Below are positions 36,704 through 46,799 of a stretch of 64,000 bases of DNA, piece by piece. Both the position numbers and the translations under genes were made by a program. The DNA comes from Pseudidiomarina piscicola (GTDB taxonomy: Bacteria; Pseudomonadota; Gammaproteobacteria; Enterobacterales; Alteromonadaceae). How positions within the stretch are numbered: position 1 is the first letter of the stretch; every line of letters starts with the position of its first letter. The stretch spans positions 434,001-498,000 of the forward strand of contig NZ_CADCXY010000001.1 in NCBI RefSeq assembly GCF_902806985.1. Direction: 5' to 3'. The notes beneath the pieces are model-generated. The model was given only the letters and a program-made list of their open reading frames with translations, had not been told where the DNA came from and did not search any database.

Positions 36704-38033
36704 AAATCACCAGTAAAATAAGAATCGGACAAACAAACTTGACGTACCATGGCCAGATTTTCCAAAACATTGATTTTTGGATTTCTGGCGAACCTTCTTG
36801 GAGTGCCTTTAACAGGTAGTTTTGCCGTAATACCCACGTCAATAAGACACCAAAAGTTAAGCCCAACAAGGGTTGCATGTAAACCGTGGTGATCGTGATA
36901 ACCAGACCAAACAAGGCCTCGAAATTGTAGATGATAAGTGCCGAGGTAACGCCAATGGTACTACCTACAACCCATGCCATTTGCGAGCGTGGTTGACCGG
37001 TTTCTTCACGAAGGGCATTCACCGGCGCCTCTAGCATGGAAATGGAAGAGGTAATCGCGGCGATAACCATCAATGCGAAAAACGCGAAAGCGACCCATAG
37101 CCCCACGCTCCCCATGGAGTCGAACATGGCCGGTAGCACTGCAAATACCAGTGTGTCTGAGGAAAGTAACACGCCTGCATCATCGTAAATAACCACGCCT
37201 AGCTCTTGCGCGGCAAACATTGCCGGTAAAATAAGCAACCCCGCGAGAAAGGCCACGGAAGTATCAAGGCCGGCGACCCAACCCGCGGTTTTTGGCAAGT
37301 TTTCATCTTTTGAAAGGTAGGCGCCGTAGGTCATCATACAGGCCGCACCAATAGACAGAGAGAAAAAGGCTTGCCCCATTGCACGAATAATTAAATTCGG
37401 CTCAAGTACCTGACTAAAGTCTGGGGTTAGGTACATTTTAAGGCCTTCACCTGCACCAGGTAGGGTTAAAATGTAAATCACCATGGCGATAAGTAAAACA
37501 AATAACAATGGCATTAAACGCGTTGACCAACGTTCTATGCCATTGGTGACGCCCGAGCGGATCACATGGATGGTTAACAGTAGGAACACCACCATCATGC
37601 TTAAATTACGCTCGACGCTAAAGTCGGTTAACCATTGGGCTGCTGCGGTGAAGCCCATAAGCTCTGCTAAGGGTGCGAACATGAAGGCAAGTAACCAACC
37701 TGACACAATTGCGTAAAAGCTTAAGATTAACGACAGTATGACCAAACCAACAATACCGGTTAGCGCGCCAAAGCCGCGCCAAAAACGTTTCTCGCTTAAA
37801 GCCCGCAAGGCTTCGACCGGGTTGCGCTGACGCATACGGCCAATGGTGAGTTCCGCCACCAGCATAGGGTAGGCAAGGGCCAGTATCATAACCAGATAGA
37901 CTAATAAAAATGCGCCGCCGCCATTACTCGCAGCTTGGGTAGGAAAACCCCAAATATTACCAACGCCAACGGCTGAGCCAGCGGCGGCAAGTATAAAGCC
38001 AATACGTGATGAAAATGCAGGTGAAGAAGCCAT
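36693..38033 (-). CDS. Sodium-dependent amino-acid symporter (NSS/LeuT family)
   Basis: Inner-membrane Na+-coupled transporter of the neurotransmitter:sodium symporter family; 446 residues with about 11 membrane segments. The first helix contains the family hallmark [16 protein letters not shown] with the unwound substrate/Na+ site, followed by [11 protein letters not shown]. Substrate is not readable; its position after ansA suggests an amino acid. The 3' end overlaps the convergent prpD by 4 nt. ansA ends 38 bp upstream, so sppA-ansA-symporter may be one transcript. Confidence 0.9.
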   Translation of the reverse strand: MASSPAFSSRIGFILAAAGSAVGVGNIWGFPTQAASNGGGAFLLVYLVMILALAYPMLVAELTIGRMRQRNPVEALRALSEKRFWRGFGALTGIVGLVILSLILSFYAIVSGWLLAFMFAPLAELMGFTAAAQWLTDFSVERNLSMMVVFLLLTIHVIRSGVTNGIERWSTRLMPLLFVLLIAMVIYILTLPGAGEGLKMYLTPDFSQVLEPNLIIRAMGQAFFSLSIGAACMMTYGAYLSKDENLPKTAGWVAGLDTSVAFLAGLLILPAMFAAQELGVVIYDDAGVLLSSDTLVFAVLPAMFDSMGSVGLWVAFAFFALMVIAAITSSISMLEAPVNALREETGQPRSQMAWVVGSTIGVTSALIIYNFEALFGLVITITTVYMQPLLGLTFGVLLTWVLRQNYLLKALQEGSPEIQKSMFWKIWPWYVKFVCPILILLVIWRG

Positions 38034-38071
38034 AGATCGATTCTTTTTTTAGTTATGAATAATTGAAGAGG

Positions 38072-39088
38072 TTACGGTGATAATTCGCCTCGAAGATCAG
38101 TTTGTAGATAACGTTCAATATCGGATTGCGACAAATCTTGCGAGAGTAAATAGTGTAGCTTGGTAAGCGCAGCTTCAATGGTCATATCGTAGCCACTGAT
38201 AACGCCGATTTCCGCTAGGGCATTGCCGGTAGCGTAACCGCCCATATTTACTTTACCTTTAAAGCACTGCGTACAATTTAAAATGGTAACCCCAGAACGA
38301 ACTCCGCGCGACAAGCTCTGCAGTAATTGCTCATTTTGCGGTGCATTGCCAACACCATAGCTTTGTATAATCAACGCGCGCATGGGCTGTTGTAATAAGT
38401 GATCAAAAAGCACCGGTGAAATACCCGGATACAGCGTTACTACGCCAATTGGTTGAGGCGTAACCTGTCGTACGTGTAATGGGGTTTGAACAATTTCTTT
38501 TACGGTACCAGATTTCACCGTGATCTGGATCCCAGCTTCCAGCAAGGGGCGAAAATTGGGTGAATCAAACGCATTAAAACCATTGGCATCTGCTTTGGTT
38601 GAGCGGTTGCCACGGTACAGTTGGTTGTTAAAGAATAAGCCGACTTCATGGATGGGGTAGTTGGCGGCAATATAGAGCGCATTCAATAAGTTGGTTTGCC
38701 CGTCTGAGCGCAGTGCTGCCAAAGGGATCTGCGAGCCGGTAACGATGACAGGCTTGCCGAGATTTTCGAACATAAACGACAGTGCAGAAGCGGTGTAAGC
38801 CATGGTATCGGTGCCGTGCAGTATCACGAAACCATCGTACTCGGCATAGTTGCGCTGAATGTCATCGGCGATGCGTTGCCAGTCTTGCGGTGACATATCC
38901 GATGAGTCCATCAATGGCGCGTATTCGTGGATATCAAACAGCGGCATCTCGGCGCGGAAAAACTCCGGCATTTTATTCACACATTCGGTTAAAAAACCAG
39001 GCGCAGGGACATAGCCCTGCGCCGATTTCTGCATACCAATGGTGCCGCCGGTATAAGCGACATAAATGCGTTTTCGTTCAATTGTCAT
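38072..39088 (-). CDS. ansA: Type I (cytoplasmic) L-asparaginase
   Basis: Hydrolyses asparagine to aspartate and ammonia in the cytosol. 338 residues, same as E. coli AnsA. Active-site threonines are in YTGGTIGM (Thr13/Thr16) and HGTDTMAYTAS. Other signatures: PLMDSSDM, GSQIPLAALRSDGQTN and CFKGKVNMGGYATGNAL. No signal peptide, so it is the type I form. The sppA-ansA order is shared with E. coli; the symporter downstream could import its substrate. Confidence 0.96.
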   Translation of the reverse strand: MTIERKRIYVAYTGGTIGMQKSAQGYVPAPGFLTECVNKMPEFFRAEMPLFDIHEYAPLMDSSDMSPQDWQRIADDIQRNYAEYDGFVILHGTDTMAYTASALSFMFENLGKPVIVTGSQIPLAALRSDGQTNLLNALYIAANYPIHEVGLFFNNQLYRGNRSTKADANGFNAFDSPNFRPLLEAGIQITVKSGTVKEIVQTPLHVRQVTPQPIGVVTLYPGISPVLFDHLLQQPMRALIIQSYGVGNAPQNEQLLQSLSRGVRSGVTILNCTQCFKGKVNMGGYATGNALAEIGVISGYDMTIEAALTKLHYLLSQDLSQSDIERYLQTDLRGELSP

Positions 39089-39127
39089 TTGTGATTAAAC
39101 CTTACCACCACTTAAAAAACTAAAGCG

Positions 39128-40975
39128 TTAGGGTAATGGGCAAAGTTCACATAGCAGATAGACACCCTTTGGATCATTAAACTTAGAGGTCAACTGCAGC
39201 TCGCGCCATACACCCATTAACTGCTGTTTCATCGGGTCGATGGTACGTGGAGTCTCGCTGACAGGCAAGAAAACTTGTGCTGTGCCGAAGACATCTCGCA
39301 AGAATCGTTCACGCGCATTAAGCTCTGGCGCAATCGTAGTCACTTCAAATTCAGTTAACCCAGCAAGCTCAGCGGCGGCCGAAATTGCATCATCGAGGTC
39401 ACCTAAACGATCCACCAAGCCAAGTTCTTGTGCTTTGACGCCGGTCCAAACGCGTCCTTGTGCAACCTCATGAACTTGGTCGTAGGTCATGTCGCGGCCT
39501 TCCGCGACCATGCTTACGAAGTCATGGTAAAACTTGTTGATCGAGCTTTGAATGACTTCAGCACCGGCTTCAGGAAGAGGGCGAGTAATATCCATTACTG
39601 GCATCTCAGTGGTATGGTAACCATCACTGTAAACGCCAATATGAGCTAACGAGTCTTCAATCGTAAAGAACATACCAAAAACACCGATAGAGCCCGTAAT
39701 GGTAGTAGGCGCTGCCCAAATTTGATCGGCACTAGCGGCGATCCAGTAGCCACCTGAGGCCGCAACTGACGACATCGATGCAATTACTGGAATACCGGCT
39801 TCTTGAAGCTCTAGTACTTCTTGACGAATCACTTCAGACGCAAAACCACTGCCACCTGGGCTGTCGATGCGAAGCACCACTGCTTTGGTGTTCTCGTCAA
39901 GACGCGCCTTACGCAATAACGCAGCGGTGCTGTCGCCACCAATAGAACCGGCTTTTTGATAGCCATCAACAATAACGCCACGGGCAACAACTAGCGCAAT
40001 TTGGTCTTGTTCAACGTCGGCTGGCAGCGCCGGCTCTTGAGCTTCGAGATAGTTAGTATGACTAATTTTACGCCAGCTTTTTTCGTCTTTATCAAGGCCG
40101 GTTAGATTAATCATTTGGGTACGAAACTGTTCGCGCGTTAATAATTCATCGACGAGGCCTGCTTGCAGCGTCATTTTGGCCATGTCTTCGTCACTTTCAG
40201 CAAGAACTGCTTTAAAGCCGTCGATGGTGCCAGACAATAAACGCTCATCAATTTCGCGCAACTGCTGCAATGAGGATGTGTAATCAGCCCAAAGCGCATC
40301 ATAAAGCTCGGCATTTGCTTCTTTTGCCTGTTCTGACATGTCGCTGCGAGTATAAGGTTCGACTGCAGATTTATAGGCACCTACTTTAAAAACATGGGTA
40401 CTAACTTTTAATTTGCTTAGTAAGTCTTTGAAGTAGAGCCCGTAGCGACCCATGCCTTCAAACATCATGGCGCCAAGCGGGTTCAAGTAAACTTTATCGC
40501 CATGGGCGGCAATAAAGTATTGCGATTGCGAGTAAACATCGCCATAGCTGTACACTGGTTTACCTGATTCACGGAAGTTCAATAAAGCTTCGCCAACTTG
40601 CTTCATTTTATTCATTCCGCCGCCAGTAAAGCTCGACAGATCTAGGTAGAGACCGCTAATACGCTCATCTGTTTTCGCTTTTTCGATGCTTTCGAGCACA
40701 TCTTTAAGTAGCGTCTCTGGGGGCGTGCCAGGACTACCAAAGGCTTCATTAAAAAATGAATCCATCGGGTCAACCCAGGTTGTTTCCTCAACTAAGCTAC
40801 CGCTTAATTTGACGACCATTACGCCGTTATCGGGAACCAAAATCGGCTCATCGTCGGCCATCATGACAACAAAAACAACGGCCACAATTAGGAAAAAGAT
40901 GATGTTCAATATAATTTTTCGGATCCCGTTGATAAGGCCGAACAATTTTTTGAATACGTTGGCAATTCCGCTCAT
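39128..40975 (-). CDS. sppA: Signal peptide peptidase A (protease IV)
   Basis: Inner-membrane serine protease that degrades cleaved signal peptides; 615 residues (E. coli 618). N-terminal anchor helix about 21-39 (LNIIFFLIVAVVFVVMM). Double-domain S49 form: general base Lys202 in VGAYKSAVEPY in the first half and nucleophile Ser407 in SSVAASGGYW in the second, equivalent to E. coli Lys209/Ser409. LRIDSPGGSGFAS is the oxyanion-region motif. Divergent from ydjA; ansA follows after 39 bp. Confidence 0.96.
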   Translation of the reverse strand: MSGIANVFKKLFGLINGIRKIILNIIFFLIVAVVFVVMMADDEPILVPDNGVMVVKLSGSLVEETTWVDPMDSFFNEAFGSPGTPPETLLKDVLESIEKAKTDERISGLYLDLSSFTGGGMNKMKQVGEALLNFRESGKPVYSYGDVYSQSQYFIAAHGDKVYLNPLGAMMFEGMGRYGLYFKDLLSKLKVSTHVFKVGAYKSAVEPYTRSDMSEQAKEANAELYDALWADYTSSLQQLREIDERLLSGTIDGFKAVLAESDEDMAKMTLQAGLVDELLTREQFRTQMINLTGLDKDEKSWRKISHTNYLEAQEPALPADVEQDQIALVVARGVIVDGYQKAGSIGGDSTAALLRKARLDENTKAVVLRIDSPGGSGFASEVIRQEVLELQEAGIPVIASMSSVAASGGYWIAASADQIWAAPTTITGSIGVFGMFFTIEDSLAHIGVYSDGYHTTEMPVMDITRPLPEAGAEVIQSSINKFYHDFVSMVAEGRDMTYDQVHEVAQGRVWTGVKAQELGLVDRLGDLDDAISAAAELAGLTEFEVTTIAPELNARERFLRDVFGTAQVFLPVSETPRTIDPMKQQLMGVWRELQLTSKFNDPKGVYLLCELCPLP

Positions 40976-41119
40976 TTATCTGCGTCCTTTATAGGTTACT
41001 TTACTCGCTCAGAATGCAGAATACTTAAGATCATTGTAATAAACCAGCGACACAATGTAACAGAGCGTGATCCTTTGATAAGCTAGTGCTATGAGAGTTT
41101 TCTAACTTAAGGATGAAAC

Positions 41120-41668
41120 ATGCAGGCGCTTGAATTACTTACCACACGCTCTTCAATGCCACGACTGATTGAACCTGCACCGAGTTCAGCACAGTTTGAA
41201 CTCATGCAGCGTGCCGCTGGGCGTGCACCGGATCATATGGCGCTGATGCCGTATCGCTTTGTGGTATTTGAGAAAGATGCTCGGCATCGTTTAGGGGATA
41301 TTTACCGTGCAGCGGCACAACAAAAGGGGTTATCCGATGACGCCTGCCTTAAAGCCAGTCAACTCCCGCTTAGAGCGCCGATGGTGATCGCTTGTTTACT
41401 TGACCATCAGGGCTTCGAAAAGGTGCCAAGAGACGAACAATTTGCCAGTGCTGCGTGTGCAACATTATTGATGCAGCAAGCGGCATTTGCACAGAATTTA
41501 GGCGCTATCTGGCGGACTGGGTGGTTCGCCGAAGACGAGTTGGTATTGCGCGAACTCGGTGGCAAAAGTGATGATGCGGTGGTTGGCTTTCTTTATGTGG
41601 GCACGCCCGCGGTGCCCACGCCGATTAAACCGGATAAAGCCATTACCGAAAAATTCAGTAATGGCTAA
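41120..41668 (+). CDS. ydjA: Nitroreductase-family flavoprotein YdjA
   Basis: Small FMN-dependent NAD(P)H oxidoreductase of the nitroreductase family; 182 residues (E. coli YdjA 183). FMN-binding segment TTRSSMPRLIEPAP (9-22), the GRAPDHMALMPYRFVVF region, and the C-terminal FLYVGTP motif. Its physiological substrate is not known. E. coli ydjA is also near sppA-ansA, and the same neighbourhood is preserved here. AAGGA precedes the ATG. Confidence 0.92.
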   Translation: MQALELLTTRSSMPRLIEPAPSSAQFELMQRAAGRAPDHMALMPYRFVVFEKDARHRLGDIYRAAAQQKGLSDDACLKASQLPLRAPMVIACLLDHQGFEKVPRDEQFASAACATLLMQQAAFAQNLGAIWRTGWFAEDELVLRELGGKSDDAVVGFLYVGTPAVPTPIKPDKAITEKFSNG

Positions 41669-41673
41669 CCTAA

Positions 41674-41699
41674 CTTAAAATTCTAGCTTAAAATTCTAG
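41674..41699. repeat. 13-bp tandem duplication at the asnS 3' end
   Basis: CTTAAAATTCTAG occurs twice in direct succession (41674-41686, 41687-41699). The second copy contains the last codons and stop of asnS on the minus strand, and the first lies just beyond it, so the duplication leaves the protein intact. Confidence 0.9.
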
Positions 41700-43088
41700 G
41701 TTTTTCGGTGCCCGCGGGAATGGGATAACATCACGAATGTTTGTCATTCCCGTAACATAGGTCACTAAGCGTTCGAAACCTAAGCCAAAACCAGCGTGAG
41801 GAACGGTGCCGTAACGACGTAGGTCGCGGTACCAACTGTAATGCTCAATTGGCAGCCCCATTTCTTCCATACGCGTATCTAATCTATCGAGACGCTCTTC
41901 GCGTGCGCTCCCACCAATAATCTCACCGATACCAGGCGCTAAGATATCCATCGCAGCAACGGTTTTACCATCGTCATTCTGGCGCATATAGAACGCTTTG
42001 ATGTCTTTCGGATAGTTTTTCAATACGATAGGCGCACCGACATGCTCTTCGGCAAGATAGCGCTCATGCTCAGACTGTAAATCGGTCCCCCATTCGACCG
42101 GGTATTCAAACTTTTTCCCGCAGTTTTCCAGAATTTCAACAGCTTCACTGTAGTCCATGTGCACGAATTTGTTGCTGACCAAGTGCTGCAGTCGATCAAG
42201 AACATTACTGTCGATGCGTTTTTGGAAGAACGCCAAGTCGTCGGCACGTTCTTCTAACACGGTGTTAATACAGTATTTAAGCATTGCTTCCGCAAGGTCT
42301 GCAATATCATTTAAATCGGCAAAGGCCAGCTCTGGCTCCACCATCCAAAATTCTGCTAAATGCCGGCTAGTGTTTGAGTTTTCGGCACGGAAGGTTGGTC
42401 CAAAGGTATAGACTTTTGACAAGGCACAGGCATAAGTTTCAGCATTCAGCTGACCTGATACCGTGAGGAATGACTCTTTGCCAAAGAAGTCTTTGCTGTA
42501 ATCGACGGTACCTTGCTCGTTATGCGGCAAGTTCATCATGTCGAGGGTCGAGACCCGAAACATTTCGCCAGCACCTTCGGCATCTGAGGCAGTTAAAATC
42601 GGTGTTGCTACCCACATGTAGCCATGTTCGTGAAAGAAGCGATGGATTGCCTGCGCCAAGCTGTTACGCACTCGCATCACAGCACCGGTTACGTTAGTAC
42701 GTGGGCGTAGGTGTGCATACTCACGTAAGTACTCCATAGAGTGAGCTTTCGGAGACATAGGGTAGGTGTCAGGGTCGTCCACTAGACCAAACACTTCGAC
42801 CTTGGTTGCTTGTAATTCAAACGCTTGGCCTTTACCTGCAGACTCGGCCACGGTTCCCGTGATCGCCACGCTTGCACCGGTGGTTAACTTTAAGACTTCA
42901 TTCGTATAATTATCGAGTTCGTTGGGTACCACGGCCTGAACCGGATCAAAACATGATCCATCGTGAATATTAATAAACGAGATACCGGCTTTTGAATCGC
43001 GGCGAGTTCGAACCCACCCGCGGACGGTAACTTGTTCACCAACGGCGACTTTACCCGCTAAAACATCGACAACTGTTGCGAAGGACAT
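41688..43088 (-). CDS. asnS: Asparaginyl-tRNA synthetase
   Basis: Class IIb aminoacyl-tRNA synthetase charging tRNA-Asn; 466 residues exactly as in E. coli. An N-terminal OB-fold anticodon-binding domain (about 17-100, [12 protein letters not shown]). The class II motif 2 is at [21 protein letters not shown], and motif 3 is [16 protein letters not shown]. The presence of asnS together with an asparaginase fits an organism that makes Asn-tRNA directly. No stress on adjoining genes: bioA lies 91 bp upstream on the same strand. Confidence 0.97.
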   Translation of the reverse strand: MSFATVVDVLAGKVAVGEQVTVRGWVRTRRDSKAGISFINIHDGSCFDPVQAVVPNELDNYTNEVLKLTTGASVAITGTVAESAGKGQAFELQATKVEVFGLVDDPDTYPMSPKAHSMEYLREYAHLRPRTNVTGAVMRVRNSLAQAIHRFFHEHGYMWVATPILTASDAEGAGEMFRVSTLDMMNLPHNEQGTVDYSKDFFGKESFLTVSGQLNAETYACALSKVYTFGPTFRAENSNTSRHLAEFWMVEPELAFADLNDIADLAEAMLKYCINTVLEERADDLAFFQKRIDSNVLDRLQHLVSNKFVHMDYSEAVEILENCGKKFEYPVEWGTDLQSEHERYLAEEHVGAPIVLKNYPKDIKAFYMRQNDDGKTVAAMDILAPGIGEIIGGSAREERLDRLDTRMEEMGLPIEHYSWYRDLRRYGTVPHAGFGLGFERLVTYVTGMTNIRDVIPFPRAPKNLEF

Positions 43089-43179
43089 ACGTCTTAAAAC
43101 TCCGTGTACAAGGTGATAAAAATAAAATTCAAAAAAGAGCGCCTATGTTACCTTGCTTTGCTCAAGACTCAAGTGAAAA

Positions 43180-44460
43180 TCACTGTCGCTGGGCGAGTTC
43201 GGTAATGGCTTGCGTCAGTTTTGTCAGTTGTTCTGGACGAATCACAAACGGTGGCATCAGGTAAACTAAGCGACCAAAGGGCCGGATCCACACCCCGGCA
43301 TCAACGAAGGCTTGTTGTGCCGTTGCGACATCCACTGCTTGCTGCATTTCCACTACGCCAATCGCACCAAAGCAACGCACGTCAGCCACACTTGGCAAGT
43401 GTAGCAGTGGTGATAGCTCACGTTTTAACTGCGACTCAATTGCAGCAACTTGGGTCGGCCAATGCTCTTGCTCCAATAATTCTAAGCTGGCGTTCGCCAC
43501 CGCACAGGCCAACGGATTGCCCATAAAGGTTGGGCCGTGCATAAAGGTGCCACCCGCTGGGCCAGCACTAATGGTGGTGGCAATATTGTCGCTGCAAAGA
43601 ACTGCTGCCATTGTCATGTAACCACCGGTGAGCGCCTTGCCGACACACATAATGTCAGGGCTCACATCAGCATGTTCGCAGGCAAACCAACGTCCCGTTC
43701 GACCAAAGCCGGTGGCGATTTCATCAGCGATAAGCAAAATATTGTAGTGCCGACAAAGGCGAGCGGCCTCTGTTAAGTAGTTTGGGTGGTAGAAGCGCAT
43801 CCCACCAGCGCCTTGTACTATAGGTTCGAGAATAAGTGCTGCCAATTCATGCTGATGCTCACTGAGCAGCCGCTCTAAGGGGGCAATCACGGTAGGATCC
43901 CATGGCTCATCCGGTGTCAGTTGTGGAATCGGCGCAAATAGCTGCTCGCGTAAACTACCGCGAAACAAGCTATGCATGCCATTCACCGGGTCACACACCG
44001 ACATCGCCGCGAAGGTATCGCCATGATAACCACCGCGTAATGTGGCCAAGCGATTTTTTGCTGGTTGTTCTTGCGCAGCCCAATATTGCACGGCCATTTT
44101 AATTGCAACTTCAACAGAAACCGATCCGGAGTCGGCTAAAAACACGCGCTCGAGGCCGGCGGGTGAGTGCTTGACCAATCGTTTACAAAGTTCGACCGCG
44201 GGTTGATGAGTGATACCACCAAACATGACATGGCTTACTTGATCCAGCTGTGCTTTTGCCGCTGCGGTTAATGCCGGATGGTTATAGCCATGAATGGCGG
44301 CCCACCACGACGACATTCCATCTACCAGTCGACGGCCGTCAGTGAGTTCAATTTCACAGCCTTCGGCGCATTGAACCGGATAGACGGGGAGGGGATCTTG
44401 GAATGAGGTATAGGGATGCCAGATATGGTCACGATCAAATCTTAAATCACACTGATGCAT
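43180..44460 (-). CDS. bioA: Adenosylmethionine-8-amino-7-oxononanoate aminotransferase
   Basis: PLP aminotransferase of biotin synthesis converting KAPA to DAPA with SAM as amino donor. 426 residues (E. coli 429). The PLP lysine is Lys275 in [10 protein letters not shown], the Asp of [13 protein letters not shown] binds the pyridine nitrogen, and the N-terminal [11 protein letters not shown] loop contributes to the SAM site. Divergent from bioBFCD across a 115-bp control region, as in E. coli. Confidence 0.97.
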   Translation of the reverse strand: MHQCDLRFDRDHIWHPYTSFQDPLPVYPVQCAEGCEIELTDGRRLVDGMSSWWAAIHGYNHPALTAAAKAQLDQVSHVMFGGITHQPAVELCKRLVKHSPAGLERVFLADSGSVSVEVAIKMAVQYWAAQEQPAKNRLATLRGGYHGDTFAAMSVCDPVNGMHSLFRGSLREQLFAPIPQLTPDEPWDPTVIAPLERLLSEHQHELAALILEPIVQGAGGMRFYHPNYLTEAARLCRHYNILLIADEIATGFGRTGRWFACEHADVSPDIMCVGKALTGGYMTMAAVLCSDNIATTISAGPAGGTFMHGPTFMGNPLACAVANASLELLEQEHWPTQVAAIESQLKRELSPLLHLPSVADVRCFGAIGVVEMQQAVDVATAQQAFVDAGVWIRPFGRLVYLMPPFVIRPEQLTKLTQAITELAQRQ

Positions 44461-44499
44461 AAATAATAACCAGTCGTTATCTTTTGTGGCTCTACAATG

Positions 44500-44527
44500 T
44501 TGACAGTGTACCGATAAAAGGTATCCT
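44500..44527 (+). promoter_or_regulatory. Sigma-70 promoter of bioBFCD
   Basis: TTGACA, a 16-bp spacer and TATCCT. It lies 49 bp before the bioB ATG and points at bioB. No BirA operator of the enterobacterial type (TTGTAAACC...GGTTTACAA) is apparent around it. Confidence 0.55.
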
Positions 44528-44570
44528 CTTCGAGCATAAATTAAAACAAATGCCTTTAACTACGGATACC
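44520..44570 (+). promoter_or_regulatory. Inverted repeat in the bioB leader
   Basis: GGTATCC (44520-44526) and GGATACC (44564-44570) are perfect 7-bp arms 37 bp apart; the right arm ends 5 bp before the bioB ATG. It could be an operator pair or an RNA stem over the ribosome-binding region. Another small inverted repeat, ATAAC-cagtc-GTTAT, is at 44466-44480, close to the bioA start. Confidence 0.4.
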
Positions 44571-44575
44571 ACCCT

Positions 44576-45619
44576 ATGACCGCCACTACTGTTCGCCATG
44601 ACTGGCAGCGCGATGAAATTGAAGCGCTTTTCAATCAACCTTTTAACGATTTGCTGTTTCACGCGCAGCAGGTCCACCGCGCACATTTTGATGCCAATAA
44701 GGTACAGGTCAGCACCTTGCTATCGATTAAAACTGGGGCTTGTCCAGAGGACTGCAAATACTGCCCGCAAAGTGCTCACTACCGTACTGATGTTGATCGC
44801 GAAAGGTTAATGGCAGTAGAGAAAGTTCTCGCAGAAGCAGTCGCTGCAAAGCAGCAGGGGGCAAGTAGGTTTTGCATGGGGGCCGCTTGGCGTAACCCTA
44901 AAGATCGTGACATGCCTTATGTGATTGAGATGGTGAAAGGTGTGAAAGAGTTAGGCCTAGAAACCTGTATGACACTTGGCATGCTATCGGCTGAACAAGC
45001 GAAAGTATTACAACAAGCAGGGCTCGATTATTACAATCATAACTTAGATACCTCGCCGGAATTCTATGGCGAGATCATTAGTACGCGTACCTACCATGAT
45101 CGTTTGCAAACCCTAAGCAATGTGCGAGACGCAGGAATGAAGGTATGTGCGGGTGGTATCGTTGGCATGGGTGAGAGTCGTTCTGACCGCGCTGGCTTGC
45201 TGCAGCAATTAGCAAACTTACCGAAACACCCTGAGAGTGTGCCGGTGAATATGTTAGTAAAAGTCAAAGGCACACCTTTTGAAAACCTTGATGATCTCGA
45301 TCCTTTTGAATTTGTTCGCACCATTGCCATTGCACGCATTCTAATGCCGGCCTCGTTTGTCCGCTTGTCGGCAGGGCGTGAAGAAATGAGCGATGAGTTA
45401 CAAGCGATGTGCTTTATGGCGGGTGCCAACTCGATCTTCTACGGTGAACAATTGTTGACGACCGCCAATCCAGAAGCAGATAAAGACCAGCAGTTATTTA
45501 GCAGGCTCGGCCTAGAGCCGTTGCAAATGGAAGGCTATAGCGACGATGTGCATGAAGCTGTGATTGCCGATGCGGTGGCAGAAGAGGAACATCCGCCGCT
45601 GTATTACCAAGCGAATTAG
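44576..45619 (+). CDS. bioB: Biotin synthase
   Basis: Radical-SAM enzyme inserting sulfur into dethiobiotin. 347 residues (E. coli 346). The SAM cluster cysteines are Cys56, Cys60 and Cys63 ([13 protein letters not shown]). The auxiliary [2Fe-2S] cluster residues lie in RFCMGAAWR and LETCMTLGM, with Arg in [16 protein letters not shown]. First gene of bioBFCD. A terminal acidic extension ends [12 protein letters not shown]. Confidence 0.98.
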   Translation: MTATTVRHDWQRDEIEALFNQPFNDLLFHAQQVHRAHFDANKVQVSTLLSIKTGACPEDCKYCPQSAHYRTDVDRERLMAVEKVLAEAVAAKQQGASRFCMGAAWRNPKDRDMPYVIEMVKGVKELGLETCMTLGMLSAEQAKVLQQAGLDYYNHNLDTSPEFYGEIISTRTYHDRLQTLSNVRDAGMKVCAGGIVGMGESRSDRAGLLQQLANLPKHPESVPVNMLVKVKGTPFENLDDLDPFEFVRTIAIARILMPASFVRLSAGREEMSDELQAMCFMAGANSIFYGEQLLTTANPEADKDQQLFSRLGLEPLQMEGYSDDVHEAVIADAVAEEEHPPLYYQAN

Positions 45620-45632
45620 CGAGCCAAACCGC

Positions 45633-46799
45633 GTGCAAACGAGTATTCAGCAACAGTTAACGGAGGCCTTAAACCAGCGCCGTTCTGAGCAACGGCTACG
45701 CCAGTTAAACACTGTCAATGCGATAAGTGCCAGTGAGGTTGCGGGTACTTACGCCGGGCGTCGGCAAACCTGGATTAACTTCTCCAGTAACGATTACTTA
45801 GGTTTAAGCCATCACCCAGATGTAGTGGCAGCGATGGCCAGTGCGGGTCAAGCTGGCAGCAAGGCATCGCCCTTGGTCACCGGGTACAGCTCAATACATC
45901 ATGATCTAGCACTGCAGCTTGCTGATTACTTACAACGTGACCGAGTGCTGCTTTTTAGCTCAGCATTTGCCGCTAATGCTGGCGCACTGACTACCCTCGG
46001 GCGTCATTACCAACACCTATGGTTAGATCGCCTGTCACATGCTTCCCTGTTGAACGGCGCACGCCACTGCGGAGCGCCATGGCGGCGCTTTGGCCACCAA
46101 GACTTCGACAGCCTGCAACAACGTCTTGGCTCCGGCAGCCAGCTGGTGATCGCAGAAAGTATCTACAGCATGGACGGCGACGAACTCGATCATTTTGGTT
46201 GGCGCCGGATCGTTGGAGCGGACCAGGTTGATGGCTACCTCGATGATGCCCATGGTTTTGGTGTACTTGGTGCTGAAGGCGCGGGCGCCTGTGAGCTTTA
46301 TTCGCAACAGCAGTTAAGTTTCGTCAGCTTGGCCTTCGGTAAAGCAACTGGCGTAGCCGGTGGTGCGTTGGCAGTTCCTGAGTCAGTGGCCGATTATTTA
46401 ATTAATTTTTGTCCAGAGTATATTTACTCGACGGCGATGCCGCTCGCTCAAGCCAGTGCAATTAAGGCTTCGGTCACATTGATGCAAAGCGCAGAAGGGC
46501 GTTTGCGCCGGGCACTATTGCGTGAACGAATTGAACAATTTAAAAGTGGCTGTCAGGCGTTAGGGCTGCCTATTACTGCATCCAACTCGGCCATTCAAGG
46601 TGTCATCGTTGGCGCTGATCGTAAGGCCTTAGAACTAAGTGAAGCATTACGAGCAGCTGGAATTTGGTGTTCAGCGATACGCCCGCCGACAGTACCTGAA
46701 GGCAGTGCGCGGTTGCGCATAACCTTAACGACTGCGCACAGTGAAAGCCAGGTGGCGCACCTGATTAACGCGCTAGACCAGGCGCGAGAAAAGCTATGA
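45633..46799 (+). CDS. bioF: 8-Amino-7-oxononanoate synthase
   Basis: PLP enzyme joining pimeloyl-ACP and alanine to form KAPA. 388 residues from GTG 45633 (E. coli 384). The open frame extends 23 codons upstream into bioB, but those codons are out-of-frame bioB sequence and unlike the family. PLP lysine Lys237 is in LAFGKATGVAGG, DDAHGFGVLG carries the conserved Asp-His pair, and NFSSNDYLGLS is the N-terminal signature. Weak ribosome-binding site; coupling to bioB, 13 nt upstream, is likely. Overlaps bioC by 4 nt. Confidence 0.94.
   Translation: MQTSIQQQLTEALNQRRSEQRLRQLNTVNAISASEVAGTYAGRRQTWINFSSNDYLGLSHHPDVVAAMASAGQAGSKASPLVTGYSSIHHDLALQLADYLQRDRVLLFSSAFAANAGALTTLGRHYQHLWLDRLSHASLLNGARHCGAPWRRFGHQDFDSLQQRLGSGSQLVIAESIYSMDGDELDHFGWRRIVGADQVDGYLDDAHGFGVLGAEGAGACELYSQQQLSFVSLAFGKATGVAGGALAVPESVADYLINFCPEYIYSTAMPLAQASAIKASVTLMQSAEGRLRRALLRERIEQFKSGCQALGLPITASNSAIQGVIVGADRKALELSEALRAAGIWCSAIRPPTVPEGSARLRITLTTAHSESQVAHLINALDQAREKL

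Noticed and set aside
45564-45632. Longer BioF N-terminus starting inside bioB
   Set aside because: The extra residues are bioB codons read in another frame and do not match the family.
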